Positions 50,602 to 57,691 of a stretch of 64,000 nt of DNA are shown one piece after another. Both the position numbers and the translations under genes were made by a program. Every line of letters begins with the position of its first letter. Positions within the stretch are counted from its first letter, which is position 1. The DNA is from Rhizobium mayense (lineage in GTDB: Bacteria > Pseudomonadota > Alphaproteobacteria > Rhizobiales > Rhizobiaceae). The stretch is taken from NCBI RefSeq assembly GCF_030272705.1, contig NZ_JARFYM010000016.1, positions 1 through 64,000 of the forward strand, given 5' to 3'. The notes below the pieces were generated by a model. That model saw nothing but the letters and a program-made list of their open reading frames with translations, ran no database searches and was not told where the DNA came from.

Positions 50602-51609
50602 TCAATCTCCATTGACGAAGGCCATGTCGGCCGCTGTCAGTTCGATATTGCGCAGCTCACGATTGACGAGGAAATTCTCGGTCTCCTTGACCGTTTCGGC
50701 AAGCTCCACCACAGCATTGTAGCGGGCGCGAAAGGCCTCGATGATCTCGTTGACGATGACTTCTGGCGCAGATGCACCAGCCGAGAGGCCGACCGTTTTG
50801 ACATCACCGATGTCCTCCCAATCGATCTCGGAGGCGCGCTGGACAAGCACGGATTTCGTCGCGCCGGCCCTCAGCGCCACCTCGACGAGACGCTTGGAGT
50901 TGGACGAATTCGGTGCGCCGACAACGATGAAAAGATCGCAGCCCGGAGCTGCCTCCTTCACCACTTCCTGGCGGTTGGTCGTGGCATAGCAGATCGAATC
51001 GGCTGATGGGGCGGTGAGATTCGGGAAGCGCTCTTGCAGTCGCGCGATGACGCCGGCAGTATCGTCGACGGAAAGCGTGGTCTGCGTGACGAAACCGAGA
51101 TTATCGGGGTCGGCAGGCTGATAGGCGTCGGCATCCTCCACCGTCTCGATCAAAGACACCGAACCCTCGGGAAGCTGGCCCATGGTGCCGATCACTTCCG
51201 GGTGGCCCGCATGGCCGATGAGGATGACATGGCGGCCGAGGCGGTTATGCCGCATGGCCTGCTTGTGCACCTTGGAGACCAGCGGGCAGGTGGCGTCGAG
51301 ATAGAAGAGATTGCGTGCATCGGCATCCGCCGGCACGGCCTTCGGTACCCCATGGGCGGAAAAGACGACGGGCTGGGCACGATGTTCTGGCGGGATTTCG
51401 TCCAGTTCCTCGACGAAGACGGCGCCCTTGGCCTCCAGCCCTTCGACGACATAGCGATTATGCACGATCTCATGACGGACATAGACCGGCGCGCCATAGG
51501 CCTTCAGCGCCAGCACGACGATCTGGATGGCACGATCGACGCCGGCGCAGAAGCCGCGCGGGCCGCAGAGCCGGATGGTCAGATCAGGTTTGGAAACCGC
51601 TATGTTCAT
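50602..51609 (-). CDS. ispH: 4-hydroxy-3-methylbut-2-enyl diphosphate reductase
   Basis: 335 residues. The three [4Fe-4S]-binding cysteines are in GPRGFCAGVDRAI (C21), DATCPLVSKV and APGCDLFIVVG. The family segments HEIVHNRYVVEGLEAKGAVF and SAHGVP are also present. It makes IPP and DMAPP in the last step of the non-mevalonate isoprenoid pathway. It lies upstream of thrB on the same strand, separated by a mosaic repeat element. Confidence 0.97.
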   Translation of the reverse strand: MNIAVSKPDLTIRLCGPRGFCAGVDRAIQIVVLALKAYGAPVYVRHEIVHNRYVVEGLEAKGAVFVEELDEIPPEHRAQPVVFSAHGVPKAVPADADARNLFYLDATCPLVSKVHKQAMRHNRLGRHVILIGHAGHPEVIGTMGQLPEGSVSLIETVEDADAYQPADPDNLGFVTQTTLSVDDTAGVIARLQERFPNLTAPSADSICYATTNRQEVVKEAAPGCDLFIVVGAPNSSNSKRLVEVALRAGATKSVLVQRASEIDWEDIGDVKTVGLSAGASAPEVIVNEIIEAFRARYNAVVELAETVKETENFLVNRELRNIELTAADMAFVNGD

Positions 51610-51680
51610 GTCTCTTCCGAAATCAGGGACGATGGCAAAGCCATAGATAGGTTCGCCTTGCCGCTTGCTCTATTTGGCGC

Positions 51681-51725
51681 GCATGATCTTATCCAAAAAC
51701 CGCTGCGCACTTTTTGGGATCATGC
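51681..51725 (+). repeat. Intergenic hairpin element, copy C
   Basis: Outer arms GCATGATC/GATCATGC, a 5' bulge TTAT, inner stem CCAAAAA/TTTTTGG and apical loop CCGCTGCGCAC. Same architecture as copies A and B. It lies between surf1 and ispH. Confidence 0.82.
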
Positions 51726-51771
51726 TCTAGCCGAATATTCCATCGAAATGAAGCTATTCTATTGCGCAAAC

Positions 51772-52518
51772 CTATTGCTGGGGCGCATCCGGATGGCGTT
51801 TGCGCCACCAGAAAACGACAACGATGGCGACCAGCGCCGCCGCCAGGCCATACCAGGTCAGGGCATATTGCAGATGGTCGTTCGGCAGGTCGACGATGGT
51901 AACACCGCCGATCGGCAGACCCGCGGGATTGGGCGTCTTGTCGGCATCGACGAAGAAGGGCAGCACCTTGTCCTTCGGAAGCCCATCGCTATCAGCCATG
52001 GCATCCAGGTCTTTCCAATAGAAAATATTCTTCGCCAGATCATTGTCCGGTATGCCCGAGGGTTGGCCGGCAAGCTTGGCGCGGGCAAGGCCGGTGACGG
52101 TCTGCTCGCCCGTCAACTGCCCCTGCATGCGCATTTCCGGCTCCTTGGCGTCATAGGGAACAAAGCCTCTGTTGACGAAGAGATAGCGCCCATCCGCAAG
52201 TTGGAGCGGCGTATAGATGTGGAAACCGGGACTGCCGTCGAAGGTGGCGAAGAAATGCCGTTCCTTGTTGTTGAGGTAATGGCCGGTCGCGGTGACAACG
52301 CGATATTCGATATCGCCGCCGGACGCGGCCATGGCCTCGATCGTCGACAGCGGTACAGGAGCGGCGGCCTGGCGCTCGGCAATGTCGGCGAGCAGGCCTT
52401 CCTTCCAGTGCAGCCGCTGGACCTGCCAAGTGCCGAGGGCCAACAGGATGCCGAGCGCCACAAGCAGGATCAGCACCTTGCCGAGCTGCCACAAAACATT
52501 GGCGCGGCGAGCGGGCAT
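51772..52518 (-). CDS. SURF1-family cytochrome oxidase assembly protein
   Basis: 248 residues (253 if the GTG at 52533 is the start). An N-terminal helix (VLILLVALGILLALGTWQVQ) and a C-terminal helix (GLAAALVAIVVVFWW) flank the periplasmic domain. The hallmarks LGTWQVQRLHWKEGLL and RYLFVNRGFVPYDAKEP are present. SURF1 assists heme a insertion into the aa3 oxidase. It overlaps or abuts the DUF983 gene, in the cox gene block on the same strand. Confidence 0.93.
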   Translation of the reverse strand: MPARRANVLWQLGKVLILLVALGILLALGTWQVQRLHWKEGLLADIAERQAAAPVPLSTIEAMAASGGDIEYRVVTATGHYLNNKERHFFATFDGSPGFHIYTPLQLADGRYLFVNRGFVPYDAKEPEMRMQGQLTGEQTVTGLARAKLAGQPSGIPDNDLAKNIFYWKDLDAMADSDGLPKDKVLPFFVDADKTPNPAGLPIGGVTIVDLPNDHLQYALTWYGLAAALVAIVVVFWWRKRHPDAPQQ

Positions 52519-52525
52519 GGCGGCC

Positions 52526-52969
52526 TCAGTCACGATGGATGCGCCCTTCGCTGGCATTGTTGCGGTATTGCAGCGCAATGAGGATGCCCTTGCACCAGCG
52601 GAGCGACAGAAGCGACAGAATGATGGTCAACGGACCGAACAACAGGATATGCACCCAGATCGGCGGCGAATAGTTGACCTGCAGCCACAGCACCAGGCCA
52701 ATGACGATGAAGCCGACGATGAGGATGACGAAAACCGCCGGCCCGTCGCCTGCGTCAGCAAAAGCGTAATCGAGACCACAAGCTGCGCAACACGGCTTCA
52801 GCGACAACAGCCCATTGAAGAGCTTGCCGTTACCGCAACGCGGGCAGCATCCCTGAATGCCCACCTTGAACGGATCGACCGGTGGAAAGAGGGCGCTATC
52901 GCTGTTTGCCTGTTGATTCGGGCCTGCGTCTTGCTCTGGGCTCAAGGTTTGATCTCGATCGATTGCCAT
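52526..52969 (-). CDS. DUF983 membrane protein
   Basis: 147 residues. An N-terminal zinc-ribbon-like CCPRCG ... CCAACG pair (about residues 41-65) is followed by two hydrophobic helices (VFVILIVGFIVIGLVLWLQV, then IWVHILLFGPLTIILSLLSL). DUF983 proteins occur between coxC and surf1 in many alphaproteobacteria and are thought to help oxidase assembly, which is inference from context. The ATG at 52969 fits. Confidence 0.88.
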   Translation of the reverse strand: MAIDRDQTLSPEQDAGPNQQANSDSALFPPVDPFKVGIQGCCPRCGNGKLFNGLLSLKPCCAACGLDYAFADAGDGPAVFVILIVGFIVIGLVLWLQVNYSPPIWVHILLFGPLTIILSLLSLRWCKGILIALQYRNNASEGRIHRD

Positions 52970-52982
52970 TCGCGACGAGTGT

Positions 52983-53216
52983 TCAGATCTCGTCCATGTC
53001 ATCATCAGTAACCGCGATAGAGCCGCCCGTCCAATCCAAAAGCAGCACGCCTGCCGGAACACCAGGCATGTCCCTGCACCATGATGTCGCGGCCGAATAT
53101 TCCTGCCCTTTGGAGCCGGCGTCGCGGGGATCGGAAGAAGCAATACTGCCGCCTCCGAAATCGCCGCGCTTGAAAATCGTCGTTGCGACCGTAGAAATAG
53201 GGATATGGAGAACCAT
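52983..53216 (-). CDS. Small hypothetical ORF (77 aa)
   Basis: The frame shows codon use like the neighbours (GC at third positions) and ends 13 bp before the DUF983 ATG. No family recognised; the acidic tail is VTDDDMDEI. Its ATG overlaps the start of the divergent phosphotransferase-like gene, so both cannot have ordinary upstream ribosome sites. It could be the remnant of a gene cut when the neighbouring plus-strand gene arrived. Confidence 0.4.
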   Translation of the reverse strand: MVLHIPISTVATTIFKRGDFGGGSIASSDPRDAGSKGQEYSAATSWCRDMPGVPAGVLLLDWTGGSIAVTDDDMDEI

Positions 53217-53855
53217 CAAGAGACGAAAACCGGTCGAATCATCATTCTGAACGGCGCACCGCGATCCGGAAAATCGAGCATTGTCGAGGCCATCCAGGCA
53301 AGTTTCGACGGCCCGTGGATGAATCTCGGCGTCGATGCCTATGTGCGGCACGTCACGCCGCCGCGTTACCGGCCGGGAATCGACATGCGGCCGGGTGGCG
53401 AGCGGCCTGATCTGGAACCTCTGATTCCCCTATTCTATTCGGCGCTCTACGCCTCCATCGCTGCCCATAGCCGGCTTGGGCTCAATGTCGTCGCCGAATT
53501 CGGCCATCACGACGCCTATTCGAGGCCACTTGGAATTCTGGCGGATTGCGCCCGGCAACTGGCCGGTTTGCCCGTTCTTTTCGTCGGCGTGCATTGTCCG
53601 ATCGAGACCATCATGCAGCGGCGTTTGGCGGAAGGCGCCGAAAGGCGCAATGATTACGCAGGCGTTTCAACCGATGCCTCGATTCCCGCGCCGATACTCG
53701 TCTGGCAGACGCAGGTGCATCGCCCCGGCATCTATGACCTGGAAGTCGATACTTCGATCAAAAGCCCTCAAGCCTGTGCTGACGAGATAAGGCAGCTCAT
53801 GGATCGTGGCGTACCCCACCCTACAGCCTTCGAGCGGCTTGCTGCGGATAACTGA
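53205..53855 (+). CDS. Chloramphenicol phosphotransferase-like P-loop kinase
   Basis: 216 residues. The Walker A motif GAPRSGKSS is at residues 17-25 and the catalytic Asp (D44) lies in PWMNLGVDAY, matching the CPT family (3'-O-phosphotransferase of Streptomyces venezuelae). Further family segments are NVVAEFGHHDAYSRPLGILA and GVHCPIETIMQRRLAEG. Resistance to chloramphenicol is not implied by the fold alone; many homologues have unknown substrates. It is the only plus-strand gene inside the cox gene block (49-60 kb). Confidence 0.85.
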   Translation: MENHQETKTGRIIILNGAPRSGKSSIVEAIQASFDGPWMNLGVDAYVRHVTPPRYRPGIDMRPGGERPDLEPLIPLFYSALYASIAAHSRLGLNVVAEFGHHDAYSRPLGILADCARQLAGLPVLFVGVHCPIETIMQRRLAEGAERRNDYAGVSTDASIPAPILVWQTQVHRPGIYDLEVDTSIKSPQACADEIRQLMDRGVPHPTAFERLAADN

Positions 53856-53944
53856 GACAGAGCCTCGAAGTCGGCTACATCGACTCGCAGGTGTTCAGGA
53901 TTGCGCGACGAATGGTTTGCGAGTTTTTTAGCCTAATCCTACGG

Positions 53945-54754
53945 CTAGGATTCGAGCCGCCGTATGTAGCGTTCGGCTGAACGGGCAACGCCCTCCTTTG
54001 CCTTGCTCGATATGAACCTATCTTTCCAACCGCCGTAGATGCGATCGAAGCGAATGTCTGCAACGCGGCTGGCGATACGCCGGACTTCACGGGCGGGCAA
54101 TGGTATCAAGTTGGGGTAGGAATACATGAAGGAAACCCATCCTTTTCCCGGGACCACTTGAACTGTGTCGCCGGCGAACAGCACTCCATTCTGGTCTGCA
54201 CCGGCTTCCCATTCCAAAACAGAGCTTCCTTCAAAATGCCCACCCAGCCGATGAAGGGTAATGCCGGGCAGCACCTCGTATCGGTCTCCCGACCAGGGTC
54301 GAATATGCTCGCTCGTGCGCGTGACGTGTGGTAGATCGGCTTGGGGCAGCAGGATCGGGACGCCGCCAAGGGCTTCGCTCCACTCCACCATGCCGGTATA
54401 AAAATGCGGGTGCGAGAGGCAGATGGCCTTGATGCCACCGAGCTTTAAAATGCGATCTCGTGTTTTCTCATCCAGGATAGGGACGCAATCCCATAAAACA
54501 TTTCCGCGCGGGGACAGTACCAAAAGCGCGCGCTGGCCGATACCGATGGTCGGAGAGAGACCAATGCTAGTCAAGTTTGGTTCCAGCTCGCTCCAATCAT
54601 TCGCATGAGTGTAAGCAAGTGTTTCCCGGGCGATCCACTCCTGCCCGCTCTCAGGAACGAACTGTCGTTCATCATCACAAATGGAACAATTCGCAGGAGG
54701 GGCGTCATTCGACGCATAGTGCGAACCACATGCCTTGCAGATCCAAATAGACAT
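53945..54754 (-). CDS. MBL-fold protein with rubredoxin-like N-terminus and incomplete metal site
   Basis: 269 residues. The N-terminus has CKAC and CSIC pairs (residues 6-26) forming a rubredoxin-like zinc or iron knot. The MBL fold follows, but the first metal motif reads SHPHFYTGMVEW where HxHxDH is expected: two histidines remain, the Asp and the third His are missing. Later motifs GGHFEGSSVL and LFAGDTVQVV survive. It may bind one metal or have lost hydrolase activity. It sits between coxC and DUF983, where related genomes have no gene. Confidence 0.78.
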   Translation of the reverse strand: MSIWICKACGSHYASNDAPPANCSICDDERQFVPESGQEWIARETLAYTHANDWSELEPNLTSIGLSPTIGIGQRALLVLSPRGNVLWDCVPILDEKTRDRILKLGGIKAICLSHPHFYTGMVEWSEALGGVPILLPQADLPHVTRTSEHIRPWSGDRYEVLPGITLHRLGGHFEGSSVLEWEAGADQNGVLFAGDTVQVVPGKGWVSFMYSYPNLIPLPAREVRRIASRVADIRFDRIYGGWKDRFISSKAKEGVARSAERYIRRLES

Positions 54755-54883
54755 CTGTGCGATCCTCTATAAGGCCCTGGAGCTGTTGAGGGCGAAAACA
54801 ACGTTTTCGGCATTAAGGCCGGCACGTTGGAGGCGACAGCTTTGCGCCTGTTTTTCCTCGTCGGTTAATTCCAGCGCATAGCC

Positions 54884-54930
54884 AAAAAAAAATGTCGCCG
54901 CGAAAACCTAGGCTCGGCTTTCGCGACGAC
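54884..54930 (-). terminator. Rho-independent terminator after coxC
   Basis: On the minus strand GTCGTCGCGAAA and TTTCGCGGCGAC form a 12-bp stem with one G-T pair, followed by A and nine T. It ends the coxBA-ctaB-ctaG-coxC transcript about 47 bp behind the coxC stop and so separates it from the MBL gene. The rest of 54755-54976 shows nothing else. Confidence 0.88.
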
Positions 54931-54976
54931 AAGCAGTTCGCAATCGATCAAAGGCTGGTCGCCGAAGGGTCCGGTG

Positions 54977-55855
54977 TTAGCCAGCTGCTACCGGTGCGCC
55001 CCAGCTGCCCCAGATATAGATGCAGAAGAACAGGAACAGCCAGACGACGTCGACGAAGTGCCAATACCAGGCAGCCGCCTCGAAGCCGAAATGCTGCTTC
55101 GGCGTGAAGTCGCCGCGGATCGCGCGGATCAGGCAGACCAGCAGGAAGATCGTACCGATCAGCACGTGGAAACCATGGAAGCCGGTCGCCATGAAGAAGG
55201 TCGCGCCATAGATCGTGTTTCTGAACTCGAAGGGCGCGTGCGCATATTCATAGGCCTGTACGCTGGAGAACAGTGCGCCGAGCAGCACGGTCAGAATCAG
55301 CCCCTGAATCAGGCCCCTGCGGTCATTGTGCAGTAACGCGTGGTGCGCCCAGGTGACCGTCGTACCCGAAAGCAGCAGGATGATGGTGTTGTAGATCGGC
55401 AAATGCCAGGGATCGAGGACTTCGATGCCCTTGGGCGGGAACTGGCCGCCCAGGAAGGCCGTTCGCGAGGCCTGGATCGCTTCGTTCGGAAAGAGGCTGA
55501 CGTCGAAATAGGCCCAGAACCAGGCGACGAAGAACATCACCTCGGAGGCGATGAACATGATCATGCCGTAGCGCAGGTGCAGCGAGACGACGCGGGTATG
55601 GGCGCCTTCATTCGCCTCCTTTATCGTGTCCGACCACCAGCCATACATGACATAGAGGATTACGGCCAAACCGATGAAGAACAGCCATGGCTGCGCCCAA
55701 TTCAGGCCGAACAGATGCACGGTACCACCGTTCAGGTAGCGCATGAAGCAGACGCCGCCAAAGGTGATGACAAAGGCCCCGAAGGCCGCTGTGATCGGCC
55801 ACGGGCTGGGGTCGATGATGTGATAATCGTGGTTTTTCGTATGCGCCTCTGCCAT
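54977..55855 (-). CDS. coxC: Cytochrome c oxidase subunit III
   Basis: 292 residues with seven hydrophobic helices. Family segments include PWPITAAFGAFVITFGGVCF, then VFFVAWFWAYFDVSLFPNEA and the C-terminal AAAWYWHFVDVVWLFLFFCI. It stabilises subunit I of the aa3 oxidase in the inner membrane. It is the last gene of the coxBA-ctaB-ctaG-coxC run and is followed by a strong terminator. Confidence 0.96.
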   Translation of the reverse strand: MAEAHTKNHDYHIIDPSPWPITAAFGAFVITFGGVCFMRYLNGGTVHLFGLNWAQPWLFFIGLAVILYVMYGWWSDTIKEANEGAHTRVVSLHLRYGMIMFIASEVMFFVAWFWAYFDVSLFPNEAIQASRTAFLGGQFPPKGIEVLDPWHLPIYNTIILLLSGTTVTWAHHALLHNDRRGLIQGLILTVLLGALFSSVQAYEYAHAPFEFRNTIYGATFFMATGFHGFHVLIGTIFLLVCLIRAIRGDFTPKQHFGFEAAAWYWHFVDVVWLFLFFCIYIWGSWGAPVAAG

Positions 55856-55916
55856 GTCAGCAATCCCCGAATAACTTTTCCCATATCGCTTCCGGCTCAG
55901 CCGAAAGCAGTCTCCA

Positions 55917-56528
55917 TCAAAGTTTCTTTTCCACCACCTTCGCCGCGCCGTCGTTGGAAGCCACGGGTTTCGCGCCGTCGCGCGGATAGAAGGTGTAGGA
56001 TAGTGTCAGCGCCGTAATCGTCTTGGTTTCTTCCGCTTTGGTGATCTCCGGATCGACGTAGAAAACCACCGGCATCTCGCGCTTTTCCCCCGGCGCCAGA
56101 TCAGTCTCGTTGAAGCAGAAGCACTGCACCTTATTGAAATAGGCACCCGCTTCCACCGGCGTGACGTTGAAAATGGCCTGTCCGCGCGTCGGCTGGTCGG
56201 ATTTGTTCTCGACCAGGAAATTGACCTGAACCGTCTCGCCGATCTTCATCGTGACCGCCTTCTGTTCCGCCTGGAAGTCCCAGGGCACGCCGGGCGCGAC
56301 ATTGGTGTCGAAGGAGACCGTAACCGGCTTGTCGAGAATGACGCTGGAGACCTGGTCGACGCGCTGCGTCGTGCCGTTGAAACCGGTCACCTCACAGAAG
56401 ATGCGATAGAGCGGTACGGCGGCGGCGCACATGGCGCCCATACCGACCACGAAGCTCAGGCACATAGCAACCACCAGGCCGTTGTTGCGGCCGGCACTCC
56501 TTGCCTTGCTTGTTGTCCCCTCCTCCAT
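55917..56528 (-). CDS. ctaG: Cytochrome c oxidase assembly protein CtaG/Cox11
   Basis: 203 residues (a GTG one codon upstream is an alternative). One N-terminal helix (VVAMCLSFVVGMGAMCAAAV) anchors a periplasmic copper-binding domain; the copper motif CFCFNETDLAPGE is complete. Cox11/CtaG delivers copper to the CuB site of subunit I. GAGGAGG precedes the start. It lies between the coxF-like gene and coxC. Confidence 0.95.
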   Translation of the reverse strand: MEEGTTSKARSAGRNNGLVVAMCLSFVVGMGAMCAAAVPLYRIFCEVTGFNGTTQRVDQVSSVILDKPVTVSFDTNVAPGVPWDFQAEQKAVTMKIGETVQVNFLVENKSDQPTRGQAIFNVTPVEAGAYFNKVQCFCFNETDLAPGEKREMPVVFYVDPEITKAEETKTITALTLSYTFYPRDGAKPVASNDGAAKVVEKKL

Positions 56529-56537
56529 CACGCCTCC

Positions 56538-56678
56538 TCAAACGTGTCCGGTGCCAACCTTGATGATGGTGATCGCGTAAAACAGGATCACCAGGCCGGC
56601 GAGCACCAGGCCGAGCGCGATGTTGCGCCCTCGCCGCGATTTCTTTTGCGCTTCCGTAAGCTTTACGACTTCGATCAC
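56538..56678 (-). CDS. CoxF-like small membrane protein (GTG start)
   Basis: 46 residues read from a GTG: a basic cytoplasmic part (KLTEAQKKSRRGRNIALG) and one helix (LVLAGLVILFYAITIIKVG). The start overlaps the ctaB stop as GTGA, so translation is coupled. The stop lies 9 bases before the ctaG start. Small single-helix proteins of this kind between ctaB and ctaG are known as CoxF in rhizobia; the role in oxidase assembly is inferred from position. Confidence 0.72.
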   Translation of the reverse strand: MIEVVKLTEAQKKSRRGRNIALGLVLAGLVILFYAITIIKVGTGHV

Positions 56679-57634
56679 AGCCAGCCTCCCGCACCGCCAG
56701 ACATCAGCACAGCAACAAGCCGGTCGATCAGCAGTGCCGAAAAGATTGCGAAGAGATAGAAGATCGAGAAGGCGAAGAGTTTCTTCGCCGGGATCATCTT
56801 CACATCGCCATCCGGCATGCGCCAGACGGCGATGGAACAGTAAATGAAGATCGCGCCGAGCACGGCTGCGACAATACCATAGCCTAAACTCGCGAAGCCC
56901 ATAAACGCCGGCACAATGCCGACGACAGCCGTCAGCACGGCATAGGCGACGATCTGGTTCTTGGTGGCCGGCACGCCCGCTACGTTCGGCAGCATCGGCA
57001 CGCCGACGGCCTCATAGTCGCGCATCTTGAACAGCGCCAGCGCCCAGAAATGCGCCGGCGTCCACAGGAAGATCATCAGGAAGAGCACGACGCTTTCGAT
57101 CGTCACGTTGCCGGTGACGCAAGCCCAGCCTATGACGGGCGGGAAAGCGCCCGCGGCGCCGCCGATGACGATATTCTGCGATGTCGAGCGCTTCAGCCAC
57201 ATCGTGTAGATGACGGCATAGAAGAAAATGGTAAAGGCGAGAATCCCCGCCGAAAGCCAGTTCACGGCAAGCCCGAGGATCGTTACCGAGAAGCCTGACA
57301 GCACCAGCCCGAAGGCAAGCGCTTCCGACGCCGTAACGCGGCCCGCCGGGATCGGACGGCGCGCGGTGCGGCTCATGACCGCGTCGATGTCGGCGTCATA
57401 CCACATGTTCAGCGCGCCGGACGCGCCTGCGCCGACAGCAATACAGAGAATGGCGATCAGGCCGAGAACCGGGTTGATATGGCCGGGCGCCAGAACCAGA
57501 CCGGCGAAAGCCGTAAAGACGACCAGCGACATGACCCGCGGTTTCAGAAGCTCGAAATAATCGCGCGCACTCGCTTCCGACAAGCCGGTTTCGCCTTTCT
57601 TTGCGAGTACTTCGTGATTGTCGATGACCGTCAT
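56675..57634 (-). CDS. ctaB: Protoheme IX farnesyltransferase (heme O synthase)
   Basis: 319 residues with about nine membrane helices. The UbiA-type motif NMWYDADIDAVMSRTARRPI binds the prenyl diphosphate through Asp and Mg2+; the second motif is in LFKMRDYEAVGVPMLPNVAG. It converts heme B to heme O, on the way to heme A of the aa3 oxidase. The ATG at 57634 follows GGATGAGAGA; an in-frame TTG lies four codons upstream. It follows coxA after a perfect hairpin at 57658. Confidence 0.95.
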   Translation of the reverse strand: MTVIDNHEVLAKKGETGLSEASARDYFELLKPRVMSLVVFTAFAGLVLAPGHINPVLGLIAILCIAVGAGASGALNMWYDADIDAVMSRTARRPIPAGRVTASEALAFGLVLSGFSVTILGLAVNWLSAGILAFTIFFYAVIYTMWLKRSTSQNIVIGGAAGAFPPVIGWACVTGNVTIESVVLFLMIFLWTPAHFWALALFKMRDYEAVGVPMLPNVAGVPATKNQIVAYAVLTAVVGIVPAFMGFASLGYGIVAAVLGAIFIYCSIAVWRMPDGDVKMIPAKKLFAFSIFYLFAIFSALLIDRLVAVLMSGGAGGWL

Positions 57635-57657
57635 TCTCTCATCCAATGTCAGTTTAG

Positions 57658-57684
57658 CCGGACGCCGCTTATCACGGCGTCCGG
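57658..57684 (-). terminator. Intraoperonic hairpin between coxA and ctaB
   Basis: CCGGACGCCG and CGGCGTCCGG pair perfectly over 10 bp with a 7-base loop. It lies 8 bp behind the coxA stop and has no T-run. It may stabilise the coxBA mRNA or attenuate read-through into ctaB. Confidence 0.55.
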
Positions 57685-57691
57685 AAATAAG

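Noticed and set aside
53205..53855. Chloramphenicol resistance
   Set aside because: The fold matches CPT, but related proteins mostly have other or unknown substrates; resistance is not claimed.
53935..53952. AATCCTA-CGGC-TAGGATT hairpin at the end of the MBL gene
   Set aside because: Followed by A rather than T on the transcribed strand; not a convincing terminator.
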